Shown here piece by piece: positions 54,641 to 64,000 of a stretch of 64,000 nt of DNA (within the stretch, counting starts at the first letter, position 1; the number at the start of each line of letters is the position of its first letter). Made by a program: the position numbers and the translations under genes. This stretch comes from Clostridia bacterium (GTDB lineage Bacteria > Bacillota > Clostridia > Oscillospirales > Acutalibacteraceae), in NCBI GenBank assembly GCA_017380575.1, contig JAFODS010000069.1:1-64000 (forward strand), read 5' to 3'. The notes below the pieces were generated by a model. That model was not told the DNA's origin. It made no database searches and saw only the letters and a program-made list of their open reading frames with translations.

Positions 54641-54695
54641 ACTGTCATAAATTTATATGTTTTATGTAACTTGTACTATACATAATACACCTGTG

Positions 54696-55154
54696 TTACT
54701 GAGTCAACTGTGCACCGCTTTCATCCGAAATGTCAAAGTACTCAACCTGATAGCTTTCCCTTTTAACCATTCCGAGTTCTGACTGTGCATACTCTTCAAT
54801 TTTATCCATTGACATCATTGAGTTATACTTCATCTTCAATGAAATATTTTCGCTTTCAACAACGCTCAATTCATTCTGCTTTTTGGTAAGGTCAATCTGA
54901 AGATTTGTCAGCTGTACATGGCAGACAATGATTGCACCGATTGTAAGAAACATTGTAAGAGCAAAAGCACAGGCTCTGATTGCCATTTTTGTGCTTTCAC
55001 GTGCTTCCTGAGCTGTCTGCATTCTGCTGACAGGCTTTGTTTCAAGGAGCTTCGGCTTCTGTATTCTCTTTTTAGGCGTTTCCTGCGGTACATATGCATT
55101 CTTCTGCACATCAAACAAATCAAGATCGAGTGCAAGCATTTCGTTATTAGCCAT
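54696..55154 (-). CDS. ftsL: FtsL-like septum formation initiator
   Basis: The 152-residue protein has a basic N-terminal half (KKRIQKPKLLETKPVSR), one membrane helix at about 81-101 and a coiled coil (TNLQIDLTKKQNELSVVESENISLKMKYN region) facing outward. It ends with IEEYAQSELGMVKRESYQVE, the typical FtsL/DivIC tail. Low sequence identity is normal for the family; identification rests on topology and position between rsmH and the PBP gene. Confidence 0.8.
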   Translation of the reverse strand: MANNEMLALDLDLFDVQKNAYVPQETPKKRIQKPKLLETKPVSRMQTAQEARESTKMAIRACAFALTMFLTIGAIIVCHVQLTNLQIDLTKKQNELSVVESENISLKMKYNSMMSMDKIEEYAQSELGMVKRESYQVEYFDISDESGAQLTQ

Positions 55155-55188
55155 GGCCGTTAACTCCTTTCATTTATCTGTTTCCTTA

Positions 55189-56112
55189 TCAGAGCTTTTC
55201 AACCGCACGAAGCCGTGCACTGTGTGCTCTGAAATTTTCATCCACTTCATTCATTGACGGAGCCTTCGATTTGAACGGTAACCTACCCTTCGGAGTGTTT
55301 CCGCATACACATACCGGAAACTGCGGTGGGCAGGTGCAACCTTCACAGAATGAATTGAAACGTTTTTTCACCATTCTGTCTTCCAATGAATGGAAGGTTA
55401 TGATTGCCAATCTGCCTGAAGGATTCAGCACATCGAACATATCGTCAAGTGCTTTTTCAAGCTTTGTTAGCTCCTGATTTACTTCGATTCTTAATGCCTG
55501 GAACGTTTTTCGTGCCGGATGTCCGTCACGCTTCGCCTTCATCGGCATTGAAGCTTTTATGATTTCAACCAACTCAAAGGTTGTTTCGATCGGTTTATTT
55601 TCTCTCGCTTTAACAATGTTTTTAGCGATTGACGGAGCGAATTTTTCCTCTCCGTAAGTATAAATAATACGTCTTAATTCCGCTTCAGAGGCGTTATTTA
55701 CGATATCTGCCGCACTCATACCTGACATTGACATACGCATATCAAGCGGTGCATCTTTATGGAAAGAAAAGCCTCTGGCATCGGTGTCGAGCTGATGGGA
55801 ACTAACGCCCAGATCCGCCATCACACCGTCGACACCAATGATGCCAAGGTTATTGAGAACTGATCTGATATTGACGAAATTATCGTGAACAACCACGACA
55901 TTCGGGTTGTTTTCAAATCTTTTTGTAAGAACCGCTATAGCTTCGGGGTCCTGATCAATAGAAATAAGCTTTCCTGTCGTCAGTTTTTCGGCAACAGCTG
56001 AACTGTGACCGCCACCGCCTGCCGTACAGTCAACGTAAATCCCGTCAGGCTTCACATTGAGAGCATCAACGGTTTCATAAAATAAAACGGGAATATGTTT
56101 GAAATCCGACAT
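55189..56112 (-). CDS. rsmH: 16S rRNA (cytosine1402-N4)-methyltransferase RsmH
   Basis: RsmH (MraW) methylates C1402 of 16S rRNA. The 307-residue protein has the SAM loop YVDCTAGGGGHSSAV, DLGVSSHQLD and the C-terminal SLEDRMVKKRF. Four cysteines in CEGCTCPPQFPVCVC form the usual small metal-like cluster. Its ATG overlaps the mraZ stop (TGATG). Confidence 0.96.
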   Translation of the reverse strand: MSDFKHIPVLFYETVDALNVKPDGIYVDCTAGGGGHSSAVAEKLTTGKLISIDQDPEAIAVLTKRFENNPNVVVVHDNFVNIRSVLNNLGIIGVDGVMADLGVSSHQLDTDARGFSFHKDAPLDMRMSMSGMSAADIVNNASEAELRRIIYTYGEEKFAPSIAKNIVKARENKPIETTFELVEIIKASMPMKAKRDGHPARKTFQALRIEVNQELTKLEKALDDMFDVLNPSGRLAIITFHSLEDRMVKKRFNSFCEGCTCPPQFPVCVCGNTPKGRLPFKSKAPSMNEVDENFRAHSARLRAVEKL

Positions 56113-56549
56113 CAGAACGGCAAGACAACGTCAACAACCTTATCCTTAGCAAGTTGCTGTTCGTATTCTTCCTTATCCCAGATTTCTGCACGAGGACCGA
56201 TACCGATTGTAACAATTTCCTTTTTAAGGTTTGCTGCTTCAACAAACTTTGCAGGTAAAACAAATCTGCCCTGTGCATCAAGGTCGTATACCTTTGAATT
56301 TATTGAGAAATGTCTTTGAAGATCTGTTCTGTCGACCCCGTCATCAACATAGGCAATCTTATAAACCATCTCATCCCATTCGGAAGTGACATAAAGTCGC
56401 AGACATTTTTCGTTCGGCTTGTGGTAAATGGTGAACGACTGTCCGTAGAGGGAATCTTTAATTTTTGCAGGCATAATTATACGGTTATTCGAGTCTATTG
56501 AATGAAAATACTCGCCGTTAAAGTGCATATTCTTTGCATCCTGCATCAT
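56112..56549 (-). CDS. mraZ: Transcriptional regulator MraZ
   Basis: The 145-residue protein has two SpoVT/AbrB-like MraZ repeats: F-H-S-I-D-S-N-N-R-I-I-M-P-A-K-I near the start and DLDAQGRFVLPAKFVEAANL later, each with the D-x-x-x-R-x-x-x-P signature. MraZ binds repeats upstream of its own gene and regulates the dcw cluster. Two ATGs (56549, 56546) follow GGAGGG; the second has the better spacing. Confidence 0.95.
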   Translation of the reverse strand: MMQDAKNMHFNGEYFHSIDSNNRIIMPAKIKDSLYGQSFTIYHKPNEKCLRLYVTSEWDEMVYKIAYVDDGVDRTDLQRHFSINSKVYDLDAQGRFVLPAKFVEAANLKKEIVTIGIGPRAEIWDKEEYEQQLAKDKVVDVVLPF

Positions 56550-56585
56550 TTTCCCTCCATTTCACATCAAAATTAATGACTTTTA

Positions 56586-56600
56586 CTCCATTTACATCCA
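56586..56600 (-). promoter_or_regulatory. Candidate MraZ-binding repeats
   Basis: TGGAT (56596-56600) and TGGAG (56586-56590) recur with a 10-bp period at the transcript start, like the TGGGN repeats with 5-bp spacers bound by E. coli MraZ, though with A in place of the third G. Confidence 0.45.
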
Positions 56601-56601
56601 T

Positions 56602-56630
56602 ATTATAATTCCTGTTAGTCCAAAAGTCAA
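56602..56630 (-). promoter_or_regulatory. Sigma-A promoter of the dcw cluster
   Basis: TTGACT (56625-56630) and TATAAT (56602-56607) on the minus strand are 17 bases apart. This leads the mraZ-to-ftsQ/ftsZ unit. Confidence 0.88.
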
Positions 56631-56685
56631 TAAAAATTATGCATTTTTTCTAAAAATTCCGCAAAATTTTTTATGCAATTTTTGG

Positions 56686-56750
56686 TAAAAATAAAACCTG
56701 CCGTGTGGCAGGCCAAAAAATAAGCACTATGCCCCGAAGAGCATAGTGTA
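56686..56750 (-). terminator. Tandem terminators after rpoC
   Basis: The first hairpin CACTATGC/GCATAGTG (56741-56748 with 56725-56732) is followed by TTATTTTTTGG; the second, CCTGCC-ACAC-GGCAGG (56697-56712), follows directly and runs into TTTTATTTTTA. Two in a row insulate the dcw promoter from rpoBC. Confidence 0.85.
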
Positions 56751-56767
56751 TTATTGATTATTAATGA

Positions 56768-59700
56768 TTAATCGATTTTGCTGAGAAGTTCTGCCATAAC
56801 TGTGTTAGGAGCATCTTCCTTTTTCTTAAGCTGAACCTCAGAATAGCACTTCATACCTGTACCTGACGGAAGAAGTTTACCGATAATAACATTTTCCTTA
56901 AGACCCATAAGAGGATCAGTCTTACCCTTGATAGCTGCATCTGTAAGAACACGTGTTGTTTCCTGGAATGATGCTGCAGAAAGGAATGACTCTGTTGCAA
57001 GTGAAGCCTTTGTGATACCCATAAGAGTCGGGATGCATGTTGCATAGTTCGGCTCCTTGCCTTCTGCCTCTGCCTGTGCCTTAACCTTATCGTTAGCTGT
57101 GTAGAATTCGTGCTTCTCAACAACTGAACCCGGAAGGAAGTTTGTATCGCCGGCATCGTCAATCTTAACCTTACGCATCATCTGACGAACAATAACTTCG
57201 ATGTGCTTATCGTTGATATCAACACCCTGTGTACGGTATGTTCTCTGAACTTCACGGATAAGGTAATCGTGAACAGCTTCTACACCACGGATAGCAAGGA
57301 TATCGTGCGGGTTCGGAGCACCGTCTGTAAGTGCCTGACCCTTTGTAACCTTGTCGCCTTCCTTAACGATTTCACGGAAGCCGTACGGGATAAGGTATGC
57401 CTTTGATTCGCCGTTCTCATTATCTGTGATAACAACGTGACGGCTCTTCTTGATTTCTTCGAATGAAACCACACCTGAAATTTCTGAAAGGATTGCGAGT
57501 GACTTGGGTTTTCTTGCTTCGAAGAGTTCTTCGATACGCGGAAGACCCTGTGTGATATCGCCTGCGTCCTTAGCACCACCTGTGTGGAACGTTCTCATCG
57601 TAAGCTGTGTACCGGGCTCACCGATTGACTGAGCAGCGATGATACCAACAGCCTCACCTACTGTTACAGGTTCACCTGTTGCAAGGTTTGAACCGTAGCA
57701 CTTGATACATACGCCGTGCTCTGCCTTACAAGTAAGGAGTGAACGGATAACAACTGCAGCTGATGAGCCTTCCTCTGCCTCGCCTGCATCAATCTTAGCC
57801 TGATGTTTAGCCTTAGCATGGTCAGCAACAACCTTTGCTTCGATGTCTGTCATCATCTTGTCCTTAGACATAATGACTTCGCCTGTATCTGTATCAATAT
57901 AATCGTTGAGGAGATAACGTCCTGTAAGACGCTCTGCAAGGTCAACGATCTTTCTGTTGCCGTGGAAGATATCGTAAACTTCGATACCCTCATCGCAACC
58001 GCAATCTTCATCGTGGATGATGCATTCCTGTGAAACGTCAACAAGACGACGTGTAAGGTAACCTGAGTCAGCTGTACGAAGAGCTGTATCGGCAAGACCT
58101 TTACGAGCACCACGGGAAGAAATGAAGTATTCAGAAATATTAAGACCTTCACGGTAGTTAGCCTTGATGGGTACTTCGATTGTCTTACCTGCTGTGTTAG
58201 CGATAAGACCACGCATACCTGCAAGCTGACGAAGCTGTGAATCGTTACCACGGGCACCGGAATCAAGCATCATATTGATCGGGTTGTACTTGTCAAAGTT
58301 AGCCTTGAGTTCCTTAGCAACTTCCTGTGTACAAGCTTCCCATACTTCGATGATTCTGTCTGAACGTTCTGACTCAGTGATAAGACCGCGGTCATAGTTT
58401 CTGCTGATTTTATCAATCTTAGCTTCTGCTTCTGCAAGAAGTTCAGCCTTCTTCGGCGGAATTGTTGCGTCGCAGACAGCAACTGTGATACCGCTTCGTG
58501 TTGAATGTGTATAACCCTGAGCCTTGATATTATCAAGCATTTCAGCTGCAACTGCTGTACCGTGAACACGGATACATCTGTCGATAATCTTACCGAGGTT
58601 ACCCTTCTTAACAAGGAACTCAACCTCAAGTCTGAACATGCTGTCGATATCTTCAGGATTACGCTCAACAAAGCCGAGGTCCTGAGGAATCGGGTTGTTG
58701 AAAATAATCTTACCAAGAGTTGTAGGAACAAGTCTTGTATATTCAACGCCGTTGATTGTCTTTGTCATACGGACTTTGATTGATGAATGAAGAGTGATTG
58801 TTCCGTCGTCGTAAGCCATAGTAGCTTCATCAACGCTGCGGAAAGCCTTACCCTCACCGGGTTCACCCGGCTTTTCAAGTGTAAGGTAGTATGAACCGAG
58901 GATCATGTCCTGTGTAGGAACAGCAACAGGACGTCCGTCTGAAGGTTTCAAAAGGTTATTAGCAGCAAGCATAAGGAAGCGAGCCTCAGCCTGTGCTTCT
59001 GCTGAAAGAGGTACGTGAACGGCCATCTGGTCACCGTCGAAGTCAGCGTTGAAAGCTGTACATACGAGCGGATGAAGCTTGATTGCTCTACCCTCTACAA
59101 GAACGGGTTCAAAAGCCTGGATACCAAGTCTGTGAAGTGTCGGAGCACGGTTAAGCATTACCGGGTGATCCTTGATAACGATTTCAAGTGCGTCCCATAC
59201 TTCGGGATGTGCCTTTTCAACCATCTTTCTTGCAGACTTAACGTTACCTGCCTTTTCTGTTTCAACAAGACGCTTCATTACGAAGGGCTTGAAGAGTTCG
59301 AGTGCCATTTCCTTGGGAAGACCGCACTGATAAAGCTTGAGTTCAGGACCAACAACGATAACTGAACGGCCTGAGTAGTCAACACGCTTACCGAGAAGGT
59401 TCTGACGGAAACGACCCTGCTTACCTTTAAGCATATCTGAAAGAGACTTGAGAGCTCTGTTGCTCGGACCTGTAACAGGACGTCCGCGACGGCCGTTATC
59501 GATAAGAGCATCAACAGCTTCCTGAAGCATTCTCTTTTCGTTACGAACGATGATATCGGGAGCACCGAGTTCAAGAAGCTTCTTAAGACGGTTGTTACGG
59601 TTGATAACACGACGGTAGAGGTCGTTGAGGTCAGATGTTGCAAAACGTCCGCCGTCAAGCTGAACCATCGGTCTGATTTCCGGAGGAATAACCGGAACAA

Positions 59701-60385
59701 CGTCAAGAATCATCCATTCAGGCTTGTTGCCTGATGTACGGAAAGCTTCGATTACTTCAAGACGCTTGAGAGCCTTAGCTCTCTTCTGACCTGAAGAATT
59801 GAGAAGCTCTTCACGGAGTTCTACTGCAAGTGACTCAAGGTCAACTTCTGCAAGAAGCTCTTTAATAGCTTCAGCACCCATACCTGCCTTGAAGTCATCT
59901 TCATATCTTTCACGGTATTCTGTGTAAGCTTTTTCATCAAGAATCTGCTTCTTTTCAAGCGGTGTGTCACCCGGATCAGTTACGATGTAAGATGAGAAGT
60001 AAAGAACCTTCTCAAGATTACGGGGTGTAACGTCAAGTACAAGACCGATTCTTGACGGGATACCCTTAAAATACCAGATGTGAGAAACAGGTGCTGCGAG
60101 TTCGATGTGACCCATACGTTCACGACGAACCTTAGCCTTTGTTACCTCAACTCCGCATCGGTCACAGACGATGCCCTTGTGGCGTACTCTCTTGTACTTA
60201 CCGCAGTGACATTCCCAGTCCTTTGTGGGTCCGAAGATCCTTTCGCAGAAAAGACCGTCTTTTTCGGGTTTAAGGGTACGATAGTTTATTGTTTCGGGCT
60301 TTGTTACTTCACCGTAAGACCATTCTCTAACCTGGTCAGGTGAAGCAAGTCCGATTTTTATTGATTCAAAGGTATTGTTTTCCAA
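56768..60385 (-). CDS. rpoC: RNA polymerase beta' subunit
   Basis: The 1205-residue protein carries the N-terminal zinc site (CHCGKYKR with CDRCGVEV, about 70-90), the catalytic magnesium loop [12 protein letters not shown], the bridge-helix region [18 protein letters not shown] and the second zinc cluster (C-x-C of [10 protein letters not shown] through [13 protein letters not shown]). The trigger loop [13 protein letters not shown] is intact. Length fits Firmicutes, which lack the large inserts of proteobacteria. It is 52 bases downstream of rpoB. Confidence 0.98.
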   Translation of the reverse strand: MENNTFESIKIGLASPDQVREWSYGEVTKPETINYRTLKPEKDGLFCERIFGPTKDWECHCGKYKRVRHKGIVCDRCGVEVTKAKVRRERMGHIELAAPVSHIWYFKGIPSRIGLVLDVTPRNLEKVLYFSSYIVTDPGDTPLEKKQILDEKAYTEYRERYEDDFKAGMGAEAIKELLAEVDLESLAVELREELLNSSGQKRAKALKRLEVIEAFRTSGNKPEWMILDVVPVIPPEIRPMVQLDGGRFATSDLNDLYRRVINRNNRLKKLLELGAPDIIVRNEKRMLQEAVDALIDNGRRGRPVTGPSNRALKSLSDMLKGKQGRFRQNLLGKRVDYSGRSVIVVGPELKLYQCGLPKEMALELFKPFVMKRLVETEKAGNVKSARKMVEKAHPEVWDALEIVIKDHPVMLNRAPTLHRLGIQAFEPVLVEGRAIKLHPLVCTAFNADFDGDQMAVHVPLSAEAQAEARFLMLAANNLLKPSDGRPVAVPTQDMILGSYYLTLEKPGEPGEGKAFRSVDEATMAYDDGTITLHSSIKVRMTKTINGVEYTRLVPTTLGKIIFNNPIPQDLGFVERNPEDIDSMFRLEVEFLVKKGNLGKIIDRCIRVHGTAVAAEMLDNIKAQGYTHSTRSGITVAVCDATIPPKKAELLAEAEAKIDKISRNYDRGLITESERSDRIIEVWEACTQEVAKELKANFDKYNPINMMLDSGARGNDSQLRQLAGMRGLIANTAGKTIEVPIKANYREGLNISEYFISSRGARKGLADTALRTADSGYLTRRLVDVSQECIIHDEDCGCDEGIEVYDIFHGNRKIVDLAERLTGRYLLNDYIDTDTGEVIMSKDKMMTDIEAKVVADHAKAKHQAKIDAGEAEEGSSAAVVIRSLLTCKAEHGVCIKCYGSNLATGEPVTVGEAVGIIAAQSIGEPGTQLTMRTFHTGGAKDAGDITQGLPRIEELFEARKPKSLAILSEISGVVSFEEIKKSRHVVITDNENGESKAYLIPYGFREIVKEGDKVTKGQALTDGAPNPHDILAIRGVEAVHDYLIREVQRTYRTQGVDINDKHIEVIVRQMMRKVKIDDAGDTNFLPGSVVEKHEFYTANDKVKAQAEAEGKEPNYATCIPTLMGITKASLATESFLSAASFQETTRVLTDAAIKGKTDPLMGLKENVIIGKLLPSGTGMKCYSEVQLKKKEDAPNTVMAELLSKID

Positions 60386-60436
60386 AATAACTGCCCCTTT
60401 TCCTTAAATCTATATCAATTGTGTAGCAAACGCTGA

Positions 60437-63400
60437 TTATTCGTAGTCGTCCTCTGCATCCATATCCATGCCGAAATCATCTTCATAGCTTTCAGCGAAC
60501 ATATCTGCGAACTCGTCGATTTCCTCATCGTTTGCGATAGGATTGCCCTCTTCATCTTCAAGCTCATAACCTTCGGCACTTTCAGCATCGTTTACGTGTG
60601 TGAATGCCTTGTCATCTGAAGGAGCAAAGCCCATATCGTCGTCAAAGTTCTGCTTGAGGTCAATCTCCTGCTGATCCTTATCGTATACACGAACATCAAG
60701 ACCGAGTGACTGGAGTTCCTTAACAAGAACCTTGAAGGATTCGGGAATACCTGACTGCGGGACATTGTTGCCCTTTACAATAGCTTCATAAGTCTTTACA
60801 CGACCAACAACGTCGTCAGACTTAACTGTAAGAATTTCCTGAAGAGTGTAAGCTGCACCGTAAGCTTCAAGTGCCCAAACTTCCATTTCACCGAAACGCT
60901 GACCACCAAACTGAGCTTTACCGCCGAGAGGCTGCTGTGTAACGAGTGAGTAAGGACCTGTTGAACGAGCGTGAATCTTATCATCAACAAGGTGCAACAG
61001 CTTGAGGTAATACATGATACCAACTGTTACAGGGTTATCGAAGCGACGGCCTGTACGTCCGTCGATAAGGATTGACTTACCGTCTTCACTGAGACCTGTT
61101 TCACGGAGAGCTGCTCTGATATCTTCCTCGTGAGCACCGTCGAAGACCGGAGTCATAACCTTCCAGCCGAGGTGACGTGCTGCGAAACCGAGGTTAACCT
61201 CAAGAACCTGACCGATGTTCATTCGGGAAGGAACACCGAGGGGGTTAAGAACGATATCAAGCGGAGTACCATCCTCGAGGAAAGGCATATCTTCCTGCGG
61301 AAGGATTCGAGAAACAACACCCTTGTTACCGTGACGACCAGCCATCTTGTCACCTACAGAAAGCTTACGCTTCTGAGCGATGTAGCAGCGTACAACCTTG
61401 TTTACGCCGGGGCTGAGCTCGTCGCTGTTCTCTCTTGTGAACACTTCAACGTTAACAACGATACCGTATTCACCGTGAGGAACTCTGAGTGATGTATCAC
61501 GTACTTCCTTAGCCTTTTCACCAAAGATAGCACGGAGAAGTCTTTCTTCAGGAGTAAGCTCTGTTTCACCCTTAGGTGTAACCTTACCAACGAGGATATC
61601 GCCTGAGTGAACTTCAGCACCGATACGAATGATACCTCTTTCGTCGAGGTCTTTAAGAGCGTCATCACCTACGTTCGGGATATCTCTTGTAATTTCTTCA
61701 GGTCCGAGCTTTGTATCTCTTGACTCTGTTTCATACTCTTCAATATGGATTGATGTGTAGACGTCATCTCTTACGAGCTTTTCATTGATGAGAACGGCGT
61801 CCTCGTAGTTGTAGCCTTCCCATGTCATGAAGCCAATAAGAGCATTCTTACCAAGTGAAATTTCACCGTGGTCAGTTGCGGGACCGTCTGCGATAACATC
61901 GTCTTTTTCAATGTGCTGGCCGATAGCAACGATCGGCTTCTGATTGATACATGTACCCTGGTTAGAGCGCATGAACTTTGTAAGATTGTATCTGTCGATC
62001 TGACCGTCAATATCCTTCTGAATTTCAATGAAATCAGCATTTACGTGGATAACTGTACCTGCGTTACGGCAAAGAACAACTGTACCTGAGTCAACAGCTG
62101 CCTTATATTCCATACCTGTACCAACGATCGGAGAATCTGTCTTAAGAAGAGGCACTGCCTGACGCTGCATGTTTGAACCCATGAGTGCACGGTTTGCGTC
62201 GTCGTTCTCAAGGAAAGGAATCATGGCTGTAGCAACAGAAACGAGCATCTTCGGAGAAACGTCCATAAAGCTGACCTTTGAATTGTCAATCTCATGGAAT
62301 TCGTCACGGTAACGAGCCATGACCTTTCTTCTTACGAAGCGGCCTTCCTCGTCAAGAGGTTCGTTAGCCTGTGCAACGATGAACTCGTCTTCTTCGTCTG
62401 CTGTCATATAAACAACTTCGTCAAGAACTCTGCCGTCAACAACACGACGGTACGGAGCTTCGATAAAGCCGTACTTGTTAATTTTTGCAAATGTTGCAAG
62501 GTAAGAGATAAGACCGATATTCGGACCTTCAGGAGTCTCGATCGGGCACATACGTCCGTAGTGGCTGTAGTGAACGTCTCGAACTTCGAAGCCTGCACGG
62601 TCACGTGAAAGACCGCCGGGGCCGAGAGCTGAAAGACGGCGCTTGTGAGTAAGCTCAGCAAGCGGGTTGGTCTGATCCATAAACTGTGACAACGGAGAAG
62701 AACCGAAGAACTCCTTGATTGCCATAAGAACAGGACGGATGTTGATAAGTGACTGCGGAGTGATCTTATCTTCCTCTTCCTGTGCCTGAAGAGTCATACG
62801 CTCACGAACAACTCTCTCCATACGTGCAAGACCGATACGGAACTGGTTCTGGAGAAGCTCGCCGACTGAACGGATACGACGGTTACCGAGGTGGTCGATG
62901 TCGTCTGTTCTGCCGATACCGAAAGCGATTGAGTTGATATAGTTGATTGATGAGAAGATATCATCAATTGTGATATGGTTAGGAATAAGGTCGTTGCAAC
63001 GCTCTTTAAGAGTAGCGAAGAGAGTTTCGTCATCCTCTGCTGATTCAAGGATTTCCTGAAGAACAGCGAATGAAACCTGCTCGTTGATGCCGATCTTATC
63101 AAGCTCTTCCTCTGAGAACTGAGGAACATACGGCTTAATATCAACCATACCGTTTGAAATAACCTTGATTTCCTTGTCGTCAGCAACCTTAACGTATACA
63201 ACCTGTACGCCGGCCTGCTCGATGATGATAGCCTTATCCTTTGAGACTACCTCACCCTCTTCAGCGAGGATTTCGCCTGTGAGAGGAGCAATAACGGGCT
63301 GAGAAAGAGTTGCACCAACGATTCTGTCGAAAAGAGAAAGCTTCTTATTATACTTATATCTGCCGACTCTTGAAATATCGTAACGGTACTGATCAAAGAA

Positions 63401-64000
63401 AAGATTGTCAAGATGAGTCTGAGCTGTTTCGAGAGTTGCAGGCTCACCGGGACGAAGCTTTTTGAAAACTTCCATAAGAGCTTCTTCTGTGTTCTGAGTT
63501 TCGTCCTTTTCGAGTGTTGCCTCGATTTTCGGGTCGTAACCGAAGAACTCACGGATTTCAGCATTTGAGCTGAGACCTAAAGCTCTGATAAATGTTGTGA
63601 TATAGATTTTTCTGTTTTTATCGATACGGACGTAGAAAATATCGTTAACATCTGTTTCATACTCGAGCCATGCACCACGGTTAGGAATAACTGTGTTTGT
63701 GTAAAGCTCTTTACCTGTCTTATCATGGGTCATATCATAGTATACGCCCGGAGAACGAACAAGCTGAGAAACGATAGCGCGCTCTGCACCGTTAATGATG
63801 AAAGTACCACTTTCAGTCATTATCGGGAAATCACCCATATAAACTTCGCTTTCTTTAACAACACCTGTTTCCTTGTTAAGCAAACGAGTCTTAACGCGCA
63901 TAGGTGCAGAATAGGAAGTATCGCGTTCCTTACATTCTCTGATTGTGTACTTCGGCTTGTCGTCCATTCTGTAATCGACAAACTTAAGCACCCAGTTACC
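60437..64000 (-). CDS. rpoB: RNA polymerase beta subunit (5' end outside window)
   Basis: The open frame runs to the right edge: codons for G-N-W lie before the first in-frame GTG at 63991, and the sequence there ([21 protein letters not shown]) corresponds to roughly residue 75 of a full RpoB. About 1187 residues are visible. The rifampicin region ([20 protein letters not shown]), [14 protein letters not shown] and the C-terminal [10 protein letters not shown] and [23 protein letters not shown] stretches are all present. The acidic C-terminal tail is long ([20 protein letters not shown]). No rifampicin-site change was sought in detail. Confidence 0.98.
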   Translation of the reverse strand, partial: GNWVLKFVDYRMDDKPKYTIRECKERDTSYSAPMRVKTRLLNKETGVVKESEVYMGDFPIMTESGTFIINGAERAIVSQLVRSPGVYYDMTHDKTGKELYTNTVIPNRGAWLEYETDVNDIFYVRIDKNRKIYITTFIRALGLSSNAEIREFFGYDPKIEATLEKDETQNTEEALMEVFKKLRPGEPATLETAQTHLDNLFFDQYRYDISRVGRYKYNKKLSLFDRIVGATLSQPVIAPLTGEILAEEGEVVSKDKAIIIEQAGVQVVYVKVADDKEIKVISNGMVDIKPYVPQFSEEELDKIGINEQVSFAVLQEILESAEDDETLFATLKERCNDLIPNHITIDDIFSSINYINSIAFGIGRTDDIDHLGNRRIRSVGELLQNQFRIGLARMERVVRERMTLQAQEEEDKITPQSLINIRPVLMAIKEFFGSSPLSQFMDQTNPLAELTHKRRLSALGPGGLSRDRAGFEVRDVHYSHYGRMCPIETPEGPNIGLISYLATFAKINKYGFIEAPYRRVVDGRVLDEVVYMTADEEDEFIVAQANEPLDEEGRFVRRKVMARYRDEFHEIDNSKVSFMDVSPKMLVSVATAMIPFLENDDANRALMGSNMQRQAVPLLKTDSPIVGTGMEYKAAVDSGTVVLCRNAGTVIHVNADFIEIQKDIDGQIDRYNLTKFMRSNQGTCINQKPIVAIGQHIEKDDVIADGPATDHGEISLGKNALIGFMTWEGYNYEDAVLINEKLVRDDVYTSIHIEEYETESRDTKLGPEEITRDIPNVGDDALKDLDERGIIRIGAEVHSGDILVGKVTPKGETELTPEERLLRAIFGEKAKEVRDTSLRVPHGEYGIVVNVEVFTRENSDELSPGVNKVVRCYIAQKRKLSVGDKMAGRHGNKGVVSRILPQEDMPFLEDGTPLDIVLNPLGVPSRMNIGQVLEVNLGFAARHLGWKVMTPVFDGAHEEDIRAALRETGLSEDGKSILIDGRTGRRFDNPVTVGIMYYLKLLHLVDDKIHARSTGPYSLVTQQPLGGKAQFGGQRFGEMEVWALEAYGAAYTLQEILTVKSDDVVGRVKTYEAIVKGNNVPQSGIPESFKVLVKELQSLGLDVRVYDKDQQEIDLKQNFDDDMGFAPSDDKAFTHVNDAESAEGYELEDEEGNPIANDEEIDEFADMFAESYEDDFGMDMDAEDDYE

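Noticed and set aside
54640-54715. Sigma-A promoter for the PBP gene starting with TTGACT at the ftsL end
   Set aside because: The -10 hexamer at 17 or 18 bases matches the consensus in only about half its positions.
1-64000. CRISPR arrays, tRNA and rRNA genes, prophage
   Set aside because: No regularly spaced direct repeats, cloverleaf-like segments, rRNA stretches or phage structural genes were seen on either strand.

Overview
The window looks like chromosome of an anaerobic, spore-forming, low-to-moderate G+C Gram-positive bacterium of the class Clostridia (Oscillospirales/Lachnospirales-like; no species call is possible). The basis is an intact sigK, the electron-transfer form of dihydroorotate dehydrogenase (PyrD 1B plus the Fe-S flavoprotein PyrK), formate-tetrahydrofolate ligase, a ZTP riboswitch, a clostridial-type single-chain PurL and a meso-DAP-type MurE. 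Apart from an IS fragment at the left edge and sigK, every gene is on the minus strand. Many sigma-A promoters can be read directly, most with an exact 17-bp spacer.

Layout from left to right. 1-140: the 3' end of an IS3-family (IS150-group) element, then a voltage-gated-type potassium channel. 0.97-2.7 kb: a phenylacetate-CoA ligase-like enzyme and an ACT-domain protein. 2.8-16.5 kb: a purine operon read leftward from a promoter at about 16.47 kb through a ZTP riboswitch/attenuator, in the order purE-purF-purM-purN-purO-AICAR formyltransferase-glyA-purD-purL-fhs. GlyA and Fhs supply the one-carbon folates used by PurN and the AICAR formyltransferase. 16.5-22.2 kb: the pyrimidine operon pyrC-pyrK-pyrD-pyrF-pyrE-pyrB-pyrI, lying just upstream of the purine promoter with no visible terminator between them.

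22.3-38.5 kb is an accessory-looking stretch rich in secreted or membrane hydrolases: a lipase-like alpha/beta hydrolase, a HAD phosphatase, an alkaline phosphatase, an iron alcohol dehydrogenase, YebC, a ferritin-like small protein, an exported EEP-family phosphodiesterase, an exported esterase, two tandem OpgB/LtaS-like phosphoglycerol transferases, a PHP-domain protein and a calcineurin-like phosphoesterase, then sigK on the plus strand. 38.5-42.2 kb: a very large MMPL/RND-type membrane protein with an unusual repeat array.

42.3-56.6 kb is the division and cell-wall (dcw) cluster, in transcription order mraZ-rsmH-ftsL-spoVD/pbp-murE-murF-mraY-ftsW-murG-murA-ftsQ-ftsZ; murD, murC and ftsA are absent from it. 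56.7-64 kb: rpoC and the 3' part of rpoB, which runs off the right edge.

Most of the window is conserved core metabolism. The observations most worth a second look are a PurF homologue that has lost the glutaminase active site yet keeps all Fe-S ligands, the split last two purine steps (stand-alone AICAR formyltransferase plus archaeal-type PurO), the helical-repeat insertion in the MMPL protein, the tandem phosphoglycerol-transferase pair of differing base composition, and several small regulatory or structured elements. I saw no CRISPR array, rRNA, tRNA or prophage.
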